A model generated the notes under the pieces. That model made no database searches. It saw only the letters and a program-made list of their open reading frames with translations, and was not told the DNA's origin. Made by a program: the position numbers and the translations under genes. A DNA stretch of 64,000 bases. Source: DASYVD01 sp050693035. Lineage in GTDB: Bacteria > Actinomycetota > UBA4738 > CALAEC01. Of this stretch, positions 40,449 to 48,518 are shown in pieces (the first letter of the stretch is position 1; the number at the start of each line of letters is the position of its first letter). The DNA lies in NCBI GenBank assembly GCA_050693035.1, contig JBOGWB010000076.1, positions 62,001-126,000 on the forward strand, written 5' to 3'.

Positions 40449-40510
40449 CCAGGGGGAACGCAGCAGCCTGATCCGCTCCGCTGCGCTCCGCGGGGCTGCT
40501 GCCCCCCTGG
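40449..40510. repeat. Long GC-rich inverted repeat between folP and the hydrolase gene
   Basis: CCAGGGGG + AAC + GCAGCAGCC (40449-40468) pairs with GGCTGCTGC + CCCCCTGG (40494-40510): 17 pairs with one 3-base bulge and a 25-base loop that is itself a CCGCTCCGCTGCGCTCCGCGG-like near-palindrome. There is no T-tract, so it is not a standard terminator. It lies in the 102-base gap of the folP-hydrolase-folB-folK unit and would form a strong RNA hairpin. Confidence 0.7.
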
Positions 40511-40516
40511 ACCCCC

Positions 40517-41356
40517 TCACGCTCGGAGGATGGCGTCCGCCACCCGAACCGCCCGGGCCGCTTCCCGCACGTCGTGCACCCTCACGATGTGGGCACCCCG
40601 GGAGACGGCGAAGACCACCGCGGCCAGCGTCCCCTCCAGGCGCTCGTCCACGGGGAGGTCCAGGGCCCAGCCGATGAAGGACTTCCGCGACGGCCCGACG
40701 AGCACCGGGCGTCCCAACGACAGGAAGGCATCCGTCTCCCGGATCAGCCGAAGGGACTGGTTCTCGGTTTTCGCGAACCCCAGCCCAGGGTCCACACACA
40801 GCTGGTCGCGGTGAAGGCCTGCAGCCACCGCCGCCTCCACCCGCGCAGTGAGGTAGTCGCGGACCTCCCCGACCACGTCCTGGTAACCGGTCAGCTGCTG
40901 CATCGTGGCCGGCTCTCCCCGCATGTGCATGAGGACCACGCCCGCCGCCGCGTCTCGGGCCACCTCGAACGTGCGCGGATCTCCCCCGGCGGTGACGTCG
41001 TTCACGATCGTGGCACCCACCTCCAGGGCTGCCCGGGCCACCTCGGGCTTCCGAGTGTCGACGGAGATGGGGATGTCGAGCTCGGCAGCGAGCCGCTTGA
41101 TGACGGGGATCACCCGGCGGCGCTCCTCGTCCTCGGAGACGGCTTCCGAGCCCGGCCGGGTCGACTCCCCGCCCACGTCGAGGAGGTCCGCTCCCTCCGC
41201 GGCCATGTCTACTCCACGTGACACGGCGGCCTCGGGGTCGAAGAACCGCCCCCCGTCGGAGAACGAATCCGGGGTGATGTTCAGCACACCCATCACCCGG
41301 GTGCGCTCCGCGCAGTCGATCGTGTGGGGGCCGCATCGCCACAGAAGCTGGGTCAC
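40517..41356 (-). CDS. folP: Dihydropteroate synthase FolP
   Basis: 279-residue TIM barrel joining hydroxymethyl-dihydropterin pyrophosphate and p-aminobenzoate. Visible: MGVLNITPDSFSDGGRF (about residue 23), AAEGADLLDVGGESTRPGS (about 52), ISVDTRKPEVARAAL (about 95), IVNDVTAG (about 118), VLMHMRGEPATMQ (about 140), DPGLGFAKT (about 188), GPSRKSFIG (about 218) and IVRVHDVREA at the end. GTG at 41356 gives the standard length and sits 7 bases behind TACGCT, so the message is probably leaderless. Confidence 0.96.
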   Translation of the reverse strand: MTQLLWRCGPHTIDCAERTRVMGVLNITPDSFSDGGRFFDPEAAVSRGVDMAAEGADLLDVGGESTRPGSEAVSEDEERRRVIPVIKRLAAELDIPISVDTRKPEVARAALEVGATIVNDVTAGGDPRTFEVARDAAAGVVLMHMRGEPATMQQLTGYQDVVGEVRDYLTARVEAAVAAGLHRDQLCVDPGLGFAKTENQSLRLIRETDAFLSLGRPVLVGPSRKSFIGWALDLPVDERLEGTLAAVVFAVSRGAHIVRVHDVREAARAVRVADAILRA

Positions 41357-41363
41357 AACACGA

Positions 41364-41369
41364 AGCGTA
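41364..41369 (-). promoter_or_regulatory. -10 hexamer TACGCT before folP
   Basis: Minus-strand TACGCT ends 7 bases before the folP GTG. On the plus strand of the same 73-base gap, GATACT (41414-41419) ends 10 bases before the copper-module ATG at 41430. Confidence 0.4.
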
Positions 41370-41429
41370 GCGGAGCGGCCCGGACCGAGTCGCGTTGATC
41401 TTCGACCCGATGAGATACTTCTCCCCGAG

Positions 41430-42056
41430 ATGACAGCGGAGCGAGCGCCGCGGCGAGCCGCCCGGTCGGTCGTCCTGGCTCTGGGGCTGGTTGCGCTGCT
41501 GCCCGGCCGGGCCTGGGGACACGAGCACCGCGAGGTCGGGAACCTCGGGTTGACCGTGGGCTGGGCCGAGGAACCCGCCTTGGCGGGGACGAAGAACGGC
41601 GTCGAGCTGTACGTGGCGCGAGGAGAGAGAGCGGTCGAAGGCGGAAGGTTGGAGGTCGTGGTGATCTTCGGCCAGCCCGACGCTGACATCCGGACCCAGC
41701 CCATGCCCCTGGACCCCGCCTTCGGCGAGCCCGGCAGGTACGTCGCGGACCTGATCCCGACCCGCCCCGGAACGTACACCTTTCACATAGCCGGGCGGGT
41801 CGGAGGAGAGAGTCTGGACGAACTGTTCACCTCCGGGCCTGAGACGTTCGACGACGTCCACAACCCCGCAGAGGTGGAGTTCCCGGTGCAGGACCCGACA
41901 AGAGCCGAGCTTGCCACCCGGCTGGATCGCCTCGATGCCCGCCTCGCCGAAGCCCCACAGGGCGACGGGCTGGCTCGGGGACTCGCCGCCGGGGCCGCCA
42001 TCGCGGCGCTCCTGGCCCTCGGTGTCGCGCTGTTGGGCCGCCGCCCAGCGGCCTGA
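41430..42056 (+). CDS. Secreted, membrane-anchored protein of the copper module
   Basis: 208 residues: signal peptide (SVVLALGLVALLPGRAWG, cleaved near GHEH), an immunoglobulin-like beta domain (HEHREVGNLGLTVGWAEEPALAG ... ETFDDVHNPAEVEFPVQD) and a C-terminal membrane helix LAAGAAIAALLALGVALLG. No catalytic motif. The His-rich mature N terminus (HEHRE) could bind metal. It is 4 bases ahead of the CopC-CopD fusion on the same strand, so a role in periplasmic copper handling is inferred from context. ATG at 41430. Confidence 0.72.
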   Translation: MTAERAPRRAARSVVLALGLVALLPGRAWGHEHREVGNLGLTVGWAEEPALAGTKNGVELYVARGERAVEGGRLEVVVIFGQPDADIRTQPMPLDPAFGEPGRYVADLIPTRPGTYTFHIAGRVGGESLDELFTSGPETFDDVHNPAEVEFPVQDPTRAELATRLDRLDARLAEAPQGDGLARGLAAGAAIAALLALGVALLGRRPAA

Positions 42057-42060
42057 GCCG

Positions 42061-44022
42061 ATGGCTCCACAGCTCCGAGCCCGGCGATGGCTCGCCATGG
42101 CCGCCTTCACCGCTTCCATGGCCTTCATCTCGGCCGCGCCGGCCGGCGCGCATGCTCTGCTGGCCTCGTCCGACCCACCGGATGGGGTTCGGCTCGAGGA
42201 GGCCCCTCAGGCGGTGACCATCACATTCACGGAACCGCCCGATCTCGCGCTCTCGTTCATCCAGGTCCAGAACCAGGACGGGACGGCGGTTCACCGCGGA
42301 CGCTCCGAGATCGAGCCCGGTCATCCGCAGACCCTTCGGCAGCCGGTGGGGCCGCTGGACGAAGGCGTGTACACGATCACCTGGCGGGTGGTCTCCCGGG
42401 TCGACGGCCACGCCACGGGGGGATTCCTTTCATTCGGAGTGGGGGTGTCCCCTCTCGAGGCGCCGATTCGCCCAGAAGGGGCGACCGTCATCGTGCCGGA
42501 ATCGTCCCGGCTGGAGATGGCGGCCCGATGGACGCTGTTCCTCGGCCTCGGACTGCTCCTCGGGGCAGCCTGGGTAGGAGCGGCGGCGTTCACGGACACC
42601 CCCCGAGGCGTCCTCATGCTGTCGTTGGCGGGTGTGGGGGGGTCGGTCCTGGGGCTCGCCGGATTGGCTCTGGCTCAGCAGCGGGCGGCGGGGGTCGGGC
42701 TGGGAGCGCTGCTGGGGACTTCCGTTGGGCGCGCTCTGCTCCTGCGGGGGTTGGGCATCGTGGCGGCCGCCGTCACTGCCTGGATCGCGGTGCGGTCTCC
42801 TCGCCTGAGGCGTGCGGCGCTCGGCGCCACGGCCGTCGCCGCGGCGCTGGCCATGCTGGCCCACGTGGGGGCGGGACACGCCGCCTCCGGGTCTCTCCGC
42901 TGGGTCAAGGTGACGGCGCAGTGGGCTCACTTCGCTGGAACGGGAGTCTGGCTCGGGGGCCTGGCCGCCCTGATCCTGGGGGTACGCGGAAGGCCCAGCG
43001 AGTGGAAGGCCCGCGCGGTCCGGCGTTTCTCCTTCGTCGCGGGGATCGCCCTGGGGGTGGTCGCCGTGACCGGGGCGCTCAGAGCGGTCAACGAGGTCGC
43101 GCGCTGGGGCGATCTCTTCTCGACTTCTTACGGGCAGGTCGTGCTGGTGAAGTCGGGGCTTCTCCTACCCCTGCTCGGCTTCGGGGCCATCAACCGGTAC
43201 CGGAACGTGCCGGTCGCGGGGCGCTCTCTCCGGGGCCTCCGAATGGTCTCCGCAGCGGAGCTCGGTGTGGCCGCGATCGTCCTGGTCGCCGCGGCCGTGC
43301 TCGCCAGCCTGGTTCCACCGGCCCTCGTCCCTCCCCCGGCCGTGAGAGCGGCCCCCCTGGTGGCCACGGGCTCCGACTTCGCCACCTCCGTGCGGGCCCG
43401 GCTCGACGTGGAGCCGGGAATGCCGGGCCCCAATCGGTTCCTGCTCCGCGTCACCGACTACGACACCGCGGAGCCCCTCGCCGCCGAGCGGGTGGCCCTC
43501 CGTTTCTCCTTCCCGGCCCGCTCCGACCTCGGGGAGTCCACGCTGGAGCTCTCCCCGGCCGGCCGGGGACTCTACGGCGCCAGCGGGGCCAACCTGGCCT
43601 TCGCGGGCCCCTGGGACGTCACCGTCCTGGTCCAGCGGGGAGCCGACGCCGTGGAGGTGCCGCTGCGAGTGGGAACGGTGTGCCGAACGAGGGAGATCCC
43701 CGGCCCACCCACGATCCACATCCTGGAACTGCCCTCGGGGCTCTCGGTCGAGGCGCTGGTGCTTCCGGAAGCCGTAGGGCGGACCAACGTCCACTTCACG
43801 TTCACGGACGAGAGCGGTGAAGAGATCCGCCTGCGGGACGGGCCGGTCATGGTGGGATGGCCCCGGGGCGAAGAGCCGTTCAACCTGCGGCCGCGCCGAT
43901 TGGACATCGGCCACTTCACCGCGGTCACCGAACTGGAGCCGGGATCATGGCGGTTCGACATCGCCGCCGAGACGAGGGCGGGCGACGCCGTTTCAGGGTG
44001 CTTCGAGACGACGATCCGCTAG
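42061..44022 (+). CDS. CopC-CopD copper resistance fusion protein
   Basis: 653 residues. Signal peptide, then a CopC domain whose mature N terminus is AHALLASSDPPDG (N-terminal His copper ligand) with second ligand region VDGHATGGFLSFGV (about residue 115-130). A CopD membrane domain with eight or so helices follows (about 155-440), including HVGAGHAASGSLRWVKVTAQWAHFAG with His residues. The C-terminal 200 residues form a further extracytoplasmic beta domain (YtkA/FixH-like impression). Fused CopC-CopD is a known architecture for copper import or tolerance. The start at 42061 gives the signal peptide. The stop interlocks with the convergent cupredoxin gene in CTAG. Confidence 0.88.
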   Translation: MAPQLRARRWLAMAAFTASMAFISAAPAGAHALLASSDPPDGVRLEEAPQAVTITFTEPPDLALSFIQVQNQDGTAVHRGRSEIEPGHPQTLRQPVGPLDEGVYTITWRVVSRVDGHATGGFLSFGVGVSPLEAPIRPEGATVIVPESSRLEMAARWTLFLGLGLLLGAAWVGAAAFTDTPRGVLMLSLAGVGGSVLGLAGLALAQQRAAGVGLGALLGTSVGRALLLRGLGIVAAAVTAWIAVRSPRLRRAALGATAVAAALAMLAHVGAGHAASGSLRWVKVTAQWAHFAGTGVWLGGLAALILGVRGRPSEWKARAVRRFSFVAGIALGVVAVTGALRAVNEVARWGDLFSTSYGQVVLVKSGLLLPLLGFGAINRYRNVPVAGRSLRGLRMVSAAELGVAAIVLVAAAVLASLVPPALVPPPAVRAAPLVATGSDFATSVRARLDVEPGMPGPNRFLLRVTDYDTAEPLAAERVALRFSFPARSDLGESTLELSPAGRGLYGASGANLAFAGPWDVTVLVQRGADAVEVPLRVGTVCRTREIPGPPTIHILELPSGLSVEALVLPEAVGRTNVHFTFTDESGEEIRLRDGPVMVGWPRGEEPFNLRPRRLDIGHFTAVTELEPGSWRFDIAAETRAGDAVSGCFETTIR

Positions 44023-44462
44023 ACGTGGATGATCCCGCACTGCCCCCGGCACCTCGTGCCGTTCAGGCTGGAGTGCAGGGTGCACCGGTACCGGTAGGTG
44101 CCCGTGCTGGTGAACCGACGGCGCACGCTCTGGCCCGGTGAGATCGTCCTCGAGTAGGACCAGTTCCCTCCGTAGGCCCGGATGTTGTGGGTACGAGCGG
44201 TGGGATTCCGCCACCGGACGTAGTCGCCCCGGGCGATGTAGGTGTGCTTGAGGGCGCCCGTCCGGACGTCGCGCCAACGCCACCCATTGTCGGTCCGAAC
44301 GGCCTTCACCCCGCGGGTGACGGCCCACGCCGGAGCCGCTTGGAGGACGAACGTTCCTCCCACCGTGGCGACCACGAGCACGGCCAGCGTTCGGCGCAGC
44401 CTCCCCACCCGACCCGGGCGCGCCCTCGTCTCCTCACGTTCCGCTATCTCCATCGGCTCCAT
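44019..44462 (-). CDS. Secreted cupredoxin-like protein without axial Met
   Basis: 147 residues: basic N terminus, signal peptide (LAVLVVATVGGTFVLQAAPAWA) and a cupredoxin-type barrel. Copper ligands visible: His in TARTHNIRAYGG (about residue 92), Cys and His in YRYRCTLHSS (about 126-130). The axial Met expected next is absent: the tail reads LNGTRCRGQCGIIHV, with Leu or Gln at that place and an additional Cys pair. GGAGGAGG precedes the ATG. It converges with the CopC-CopD gene, making an extracellular copper carrier or oxidised-copper sink plausible. Confidence 0.8.
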   Translation of the reverse strand: MEPMEIAEREETRARPGRVGRLRRTLAVLVVATVGGTFVLQAAPAWAVTRGVKAVRTDNGWRWRDVRTGALKHTYIARGDYVRWRNPTARTHNIRAYGGNWSYSRTISPGQSVRRRFTSTGTYRYRCTLHSSLNGTRCRGQCGIIHV

Positions 44463-44475
44463 CCCGTTCCTCCTC

Positions 44476-45750
44476 CTAGCGCTTGGCCACTTCGAACGTG
44501 CTCAGGTTGCGCCCCTTGGCGAAGCTCGTCTCCACGTTCCCGGCCCCGTCGATCCCCCTGCACCAGGCCGTGTAGTTCTTTATACGCGTCCCCACGCTGG
44601 GCCTCAATGGAGACCGGAACCGCTTCAGGTACAGGTCGAAGTCGAACTTCATCGGCAGCCATCGCTTGGCGCTGCACCGGCCGGCCTTCCACTCGCCCTT
44701 GACCCACCAGGCGCAGGATCCGTTGAGCCTCTTCTTTCGAAGCGCCATCTCCACGGCCACCACTCCCGATGGAGGCGACCCCTGGTCGTCGAAGAAGACG
44801 TGCACTTCTCTGAGGCGATAGTCGCCGTACGAATACAACTTGCCCTGGCGCGGATGATGCCACCTGGTGGTCGGTGGAATGAAGTCCCGGTCGTTGTCCT
44901 GGATGGTCAGGGTGAGGACGCTCGGGGTGGCGAGCTGGTAGCCGGCCCCGGCTTCCAAGGAGATCTGGATCGTCTCGGCATTCTCGATCTCGGTGTCGTT
45001 GTTGATCGTGAACTGGATGGACTGCGCGCGATTGCTGGACGTAAAGGACAGCGGAACATCAGCGGGGGGCTGGTAATCTGCGCCGGCCGTTGCCGGATTG
45101 GTGGGCCCGGGCTGAACCGTGAACCCCACCTCGACGGGGTCCGCGATCGGACCGGCCATGAACACGGGGATCTTGACGGACGTCTTCGTTTCGCTCTGGA
45201 CCAACGTCGACTCGCGGAAGGCGACACGGGTTTCCCCGTCCAGATCGATGATGTACGCAGGGACGGGATTGGGGCCCCCGATCAGCCAACCTTGCTCCGG
45301 CGTATGCAGATTGATCTGAAACGACTCCACGACCGGCTCGACACTCGTATCGTCGAGGAGAGGAACGGAGGCCGGCCCCACGCCGTTAACGAGATCGACG
45401 GTCTCGTCATCCTGCAACTGAAAATCGCCCTCAGCAGCGGTCGCCGTCCCGTCGACGGTGCTGAAGTGGACGTACGTGTTGGGGTCCAAGCTGCAGACAT
45501 CCGAGTCCCGCCGTCTCACCAGAAAGCCCACGGAGCTGCCCTCGGCCCCGTAGAAGTAGGGCTCGGCGAGGGACGCCGGAGGTTGGAACCCGTCCAAACC
45601 CAAGAGACAGTGCATCGCTGGATGCGCTTGTGCTGGGATGGCGGATCCCGCTCCGGCCACCGCGGTGACCAATAGGGTCACCAGCAGACGGAGCGCAGTA
45701 GGATGACGCCTCATCGTCGAGCGGGCCCCGTTGGACATCGAGTGACTCAT
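44476..45750 (-). CDS. Secreted Calx-beta domain protein
   Basis: 424 residues. Signal peptide (LLVTLLVTAVAGAGSAIPAQA, cleaved near AHP), two Calx-beta-like repeats: STVDGTATAAEGDFQLQDD ... SVPLLDDTSVEPVVESFQINL (about 85-150) and TAGADYQPPADVPLSFTSS ... INNDTEIENAETIQISLEAG ... LTIQDND (about 215-290), with the acidic residues that bind calcium. The C-terminal 130 residues are a different, Trp- and Cys-containing domain (GSCAWWVKGEW). Probably a surface or matrix protein. It lies upstream of, and 13 bases from, the cupredoxin gene. The earliest start is given; an internal ATG 12 codons on is possible. Confidence 0.8.
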   Translation of the reverse strand: MSHSMSNGARSTMRRHPTALRLLVTLLVTAVAGAGSAIPAQAHPAMHCLLGLDGFQPPASLAEPYFYGAEGSSVGFLVRRRDSDVCSLDPNTYVHFSTVDGTATAAEGDFQLQDDETVDLVNGVGPASVPLLDDTSVEPVVESFQINLHTPEQGWLIGGPNPVPAYIIDLDGETRVAFRESTLVQSETKTSVKIPVFMAGPIADPVEVGFTVQPGPTNPATAGADYQPPADVPLSFTSSNRAQSIQFTINNDTEIENAETIQISLEAGAGYQLATPSVLTLTIQDNDRDFIPPTTRWHHPRQGKLYSYGDYRLREVHVFFDDQGSPPSGVVAVEMALRKKRLNGSCAWWVKGEWKAGRCSAKRWLPMKFDFDLYLKRFRSPLRPSVGTRIKNYTAWCRGIDGAGNVETSFAKGRNLSTFEVAKR

Positions 45751-45817
45751 GGTACCGGACCGCCCCCGTTCCTGACGAGGCCCCCAAAGCCCCCACCGGC
45801 GAGGCCCGCCTTCGACC

Positions 45818-46426
45818 CTATCCCCGGTCGTGCCGGATCAGTCCCATGGCCTCGGCGCGGGTCCGGGCGTCGGTCTTGAACACCCCGCGGACGGCTGAGG
45901 TCACGGTGACCGTACCCGGCTTCTTGACGCCCCTCATCGACATGCAAAGGTGCTCGGCCTCGATAACGACGAAGACGCCCCTCGGGCGGAGGACCCGCTC
46001 GATCACGTCGGCGATCTCGGTGGTGAGCCTCTCCTGTACCTGCGGGCGCCGGGCCAGCGTGTCGACCAACCGGGCCAGCTTCGACAGGCCCGTGATCCGC
46101 CCGTCCTTCCCCGGGACGTAGGCGACATGGGCCTTCCCCATGAAGGGGATGAGGTGGTGCATGCAGATGCTGTAGAGGGGGATGTCCCGGACCATGATCA
46201 TCTCGTCGTGGCCGACGTCGAAGGTCACGTCGATGACGGCCTCGGGATCCTCGTGGACGCCCGAGAAGATCTCCTGGTACATCTCGGCGACACGCCGGGG
46301 GGTGTCCTTCAGCCCCTCCTTGCCGATGTCCTCGCCGATCCCTTCCAGCAGGAGCCGGACGCCCTCTTCAACCTTCTGGAGGTCGAAGTCACGGGCCTGC
46401 TCCGAAGAGGACGGGAGCTCGGCCAC
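45818..46426 (-). CDS. folE: GTP cyclohydrolase I FolE
   Basis: 202 residues. Zn and catalytic residues intact: DIPLYSICMHHLIPFMGKAHVAYVPG (Cys and His ligands, about residue 90-112), GLSKLARLVDTLARRPQVQERLT (about 118-140), and EAEHLCMSMRGVKKPG (second Cys, about 163-178). It forms dihydroneopterin triphosphate, the first pterin of folate synthesis. It follows ftsH by 4 bases. The next folate gene, folP, is 4.4 kb away because the Calx-beta and copper genes intervene. Confidence 0.96.
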   Translation of the reverse strand: MAELPSSSEQARDFDLQKVEEGVRLLLEGIGEDIGKEGLKDTPRRVAEMYQEIFSGVHEDPEAVIDVTFDVGHDEMIMVRDIPLYSICMHHLIPFMGKAHVAYVPGKDGRITGLSKLARLVDTLARRPQVQERLTTEIADVIERVLRPRGVFVVIEAEHLCMSMRGVKKPGTVTVTSAVRGVFKTDARTRAEAMGLIRHDRG

Positions 46427-46430
46427 GGGC

Positions 46431-48332
46431 TCAGCGGCCGACCGGGCCGCTCTTGCCCTTCGGCGCCCGGACGCTCCGGCGGGCCACGGCGATGCCGGCG
46501 CCCTTCTGGTCGGCGCGCGGCTCGCGCTTGCCGATACCGTCGAGAATCGCCACCAGCTCTTCCTTCTCGATCGTCTCCCGCTCCATGAGCGCCGCGGCGA
46601 TCTCGTCGAGCTTCTTCCGGTAGGCCTGGAGGATCTCCAGGGCCTCGTCGTGGGCCTCGTCGATGAGCCGGCGCACCTCGGTGTCGATCTCGAAGGCCAC
46701 CTGGTCGGAGTAGTCGGGGTGAGCGGCGAAGTCCCGGCCCAGGAACACCTCGCCCTGCTTCTGGCCGAGGGTGAGGGGGCCGAGGGAGTCAGACATCCCG
46801 TACTCGGTGACCATCTGGCGGGCGATCTTCGTGGCCCGCTCGAGGTCGTTCTGTGCTCCCGACGTGATGTCCCCGATCACCAGCTCCTCCGCCACCCGTC
46901 CGCCCAGCAGCATTGCCAGCTCGTCGATGAGCTCCTCGCGCGTCACCAGGAACCGGTCCTCGGTGGGGAGGGTGAGCGTGTAGCCAAGGGCCCGCCCCCG
47001 AGGGATCACCGAGATCTTGTGCACCGGATCGGCGTTCGGAAGGGCATGAGCCACGAGAGCGTGCCCGCTCTCGTGGTAGGCGATGATCCGCTTCTCCTTC
47101 TCGGCGATGAGGCGGGTCTTGCGCTCCGGTCCCGCCACCACGCGGTCGATGGCCTCCTCCAGCTCGAGCATGGTGATGGTGGACTTGGCCCGACGGGCCG
47201 CCAGGAGGGCCCCCTCATTCACGACGTTGGCGAGGTCCGCCCCGGTGAAGCCGGGGGTCCGGCGGGCCACCACGTCGAGCTCCACGGCATCGTCGAGGGG
47301 CTTGCCCCTGGCGTGGACCGCCATGATGCCCTTCCGGCCCTCCAGGTCCGGCCGATCGATCACCACGTGCCGGTCGAACCGGCCCGGGCGCAGGAGGGCG
47401 GGGTCGAGGATGTCCGGCCGGTTGGTGGCGGCCATGAGGATGACCCCGGTACGGACGTCGAAGCCGTCCATCTCCACGAGGAGCTGGTTGAGGGTCTGCT
47501 CCCGTTCGTCGTGCCCGCCGCCGAGGCCGGCGCCGCGGTGACGGCCAACGGCATCGATCTCGTCGATGAACACGATGGCCGGGGCGTTCTGCTTTGCCTG
47601 CTCGAAGAGGTCCCGGACCCGGGCCGCGCCGACGCCCACGAACATCTCCACGAAATCGGATCCGGAGATGGAGAAGAACGGAACACCGGCCTCACCGGCG
47701 ACCGCCCGAGCAAGGAGGGTCTTCCCGGTGCCGGGCGGGCCGTAGAGCAACACGCCCTTGGGGATCTTGGCCCCCATGGCCTGGAACTTGGACGGGTTCT
47801 CGAGGTACTCCTTTACTTCCAGGAGCTCCTCCACGGCCTCGTCGACCCCCGCGACGTCGGCGAAGGTCGTCTTGGGTTGGTCTTTGGTCACCTGGCGGGT
47901 CTTGGCCTTGCCGAACGACATCACCCGGCTTCCGCCGCCCTGGCCCTGCTGCATCAGGTAGAAGAACACCCCGATCAGCAGGACGAAGGGCAGGATGTTC
48001 ACCAGCACGTTCACGAACGCCGACCCCTTCTGGGGGTCCGCCGACACCGGCACACCGGCGTCCTTCAGGCTCTGGGTCAGCTCGTCCTGGTATTCGGCGG
48101 GATAGGCCGCCGTGAACGTGGTTCCGTCGACCAGTCGTCCGTCGACCCGCTGGTCCCGCTCGAGGAAGACGGCCTCGGCGACGCTGCCTCTCTGAGCGAG
48201 GGACTCGAGCTCAGTGAACGTGAACACGTCGGCCTGGGGACCCCGGGTGACATAGGACATGAAGAGCCACAGACCCCCGACCACCAGAAGCATGTAGATG
48301 ACGGGAGCGCGGACGAACCGACGCGGCTTCAA
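46431..48332 (-). CDS. ftsH: ATP-dependent zinc metalloprotease FtsH
   Basis: 633 residues with TTG at 48332. Two N-terminal membrane helices (VIYMLLVVGGLWLFMSYV; VNILPFVLLIGVFFYLM) flank a small periplasmic domain; AAA domain with Walker A GPPGTGKTLLARAVAGEAGVPF (about residue 205), Walker B IVFIDEIDAVG, SRH region RPGRFDRHV; Zn protease motif HESGHALVAH (about 425). It degrades membrane and regulatory proteins. The start is inferred: a promoter-like TACCAT at 48381-48386 would lie inside the longer frame opening at GTG 48416, and the extra residues do not resemble FtsH. The ribosome site (AAAGGGAG) is rather far from TTG. Confidence 0.95.
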   Translation of the reverse strand: MKPRRFVRAPVIYMLLVVGGLWLFMSYVTRGPQADVFTFTELESLAQRGSVAEAVFLERDQRVDGRLVDGTTFTAAYPAEYQDELTQSLKDAGVPVSADPQKGSAFVNVLVNILPFVLLIGVFFYLMQQGQGGGSRVMSFGKAKTRQVTKDQPKTTFADVAGVDEAVEELLEVKEYLENPSKFQAMGAKIPKGVLLYGPPGTGKTLLARAVAGEAGVPFFSISGSDFVEMFVGVGAARVRDLFEQAKQNAPAIVFIDEIDAVGRHRGAGLGGGHDEREQTLNQLLVEMDGFDVRTGVILMAATNRPDILDPALLRPGRFDRHVVIDRPDLEGRKGIMAVHARGKPLDDAVELDVVARRTPGFTGADLANVVNEGALLAARRAKSTITMLELEEAIDRVVAGPERKTRLIAEKEKRIIAYHESGHALVAHALPNADPVHKISVIPRGRALGYTLTLPTEDRFLVTREELIDELAMLLGGRVAEELVIGDITSGAQNDLERATKIARQMVTEYGMSDSLGPLTLGQKQGEVFLGRDFAAHPDYSDQVAFEIDTEVRRLIDEAHDEALEILQAYRKKLDEIAAALMERETIEKEELVAILDGIGKREPRADQKGAGIAVARRSVRAPKGKSGPVGR

Positions 48333-48380
48333 GTCCTTCGTGGGATTCTCCCTTTCAGGAGGAGGGCCAGCCTGTTTTCG

Positions 48381-48408
48381 ATGGTAGCACAGCCCTCGGA
48401 CGTGACTA
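48381..48408 (-). promoter_or_regulatory. ftsH promoter (TAGTCA, 16, extended -10 TGCTACCAT)
   Basis: Minus strand: TAGTCA (48403-48408), 16-base spacer, TACCAT (48381-48386) preceded by TG-C. The nine bases TGCTACCAT are identical to the carD -10 region. Confidence 0.4.
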
Positions 48409-48518
48409 TCCTCCACCTCGGCCCGTGATGGCGCTCCCTGAATAGTCCTGTCGGGCCATCCCCGTACCAGCCGAACGACCCACTTGGACCTCCGTCAGAC
48501 GCGTAGTTGAATGCGATC

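Noticed and set aside
40449..40510. Rho-independent terminator after folP
   Set aside because: The stem is strong but no T-tract follows on either strand and the downstream genes belong to the same pathway.
41430..42056. PCu(A)C copper chaperone
   Set aside because: The His-Met-rich signature of that family is not present; only context and a secreted Ig-like fold suggest a copper role.
48333..48416. FtsH starting at GTG 48416
   Set aside because: The extra 28 residues do not look like an FtsH N terminus, and a promoter-like TACCAT lies inside this stretch.
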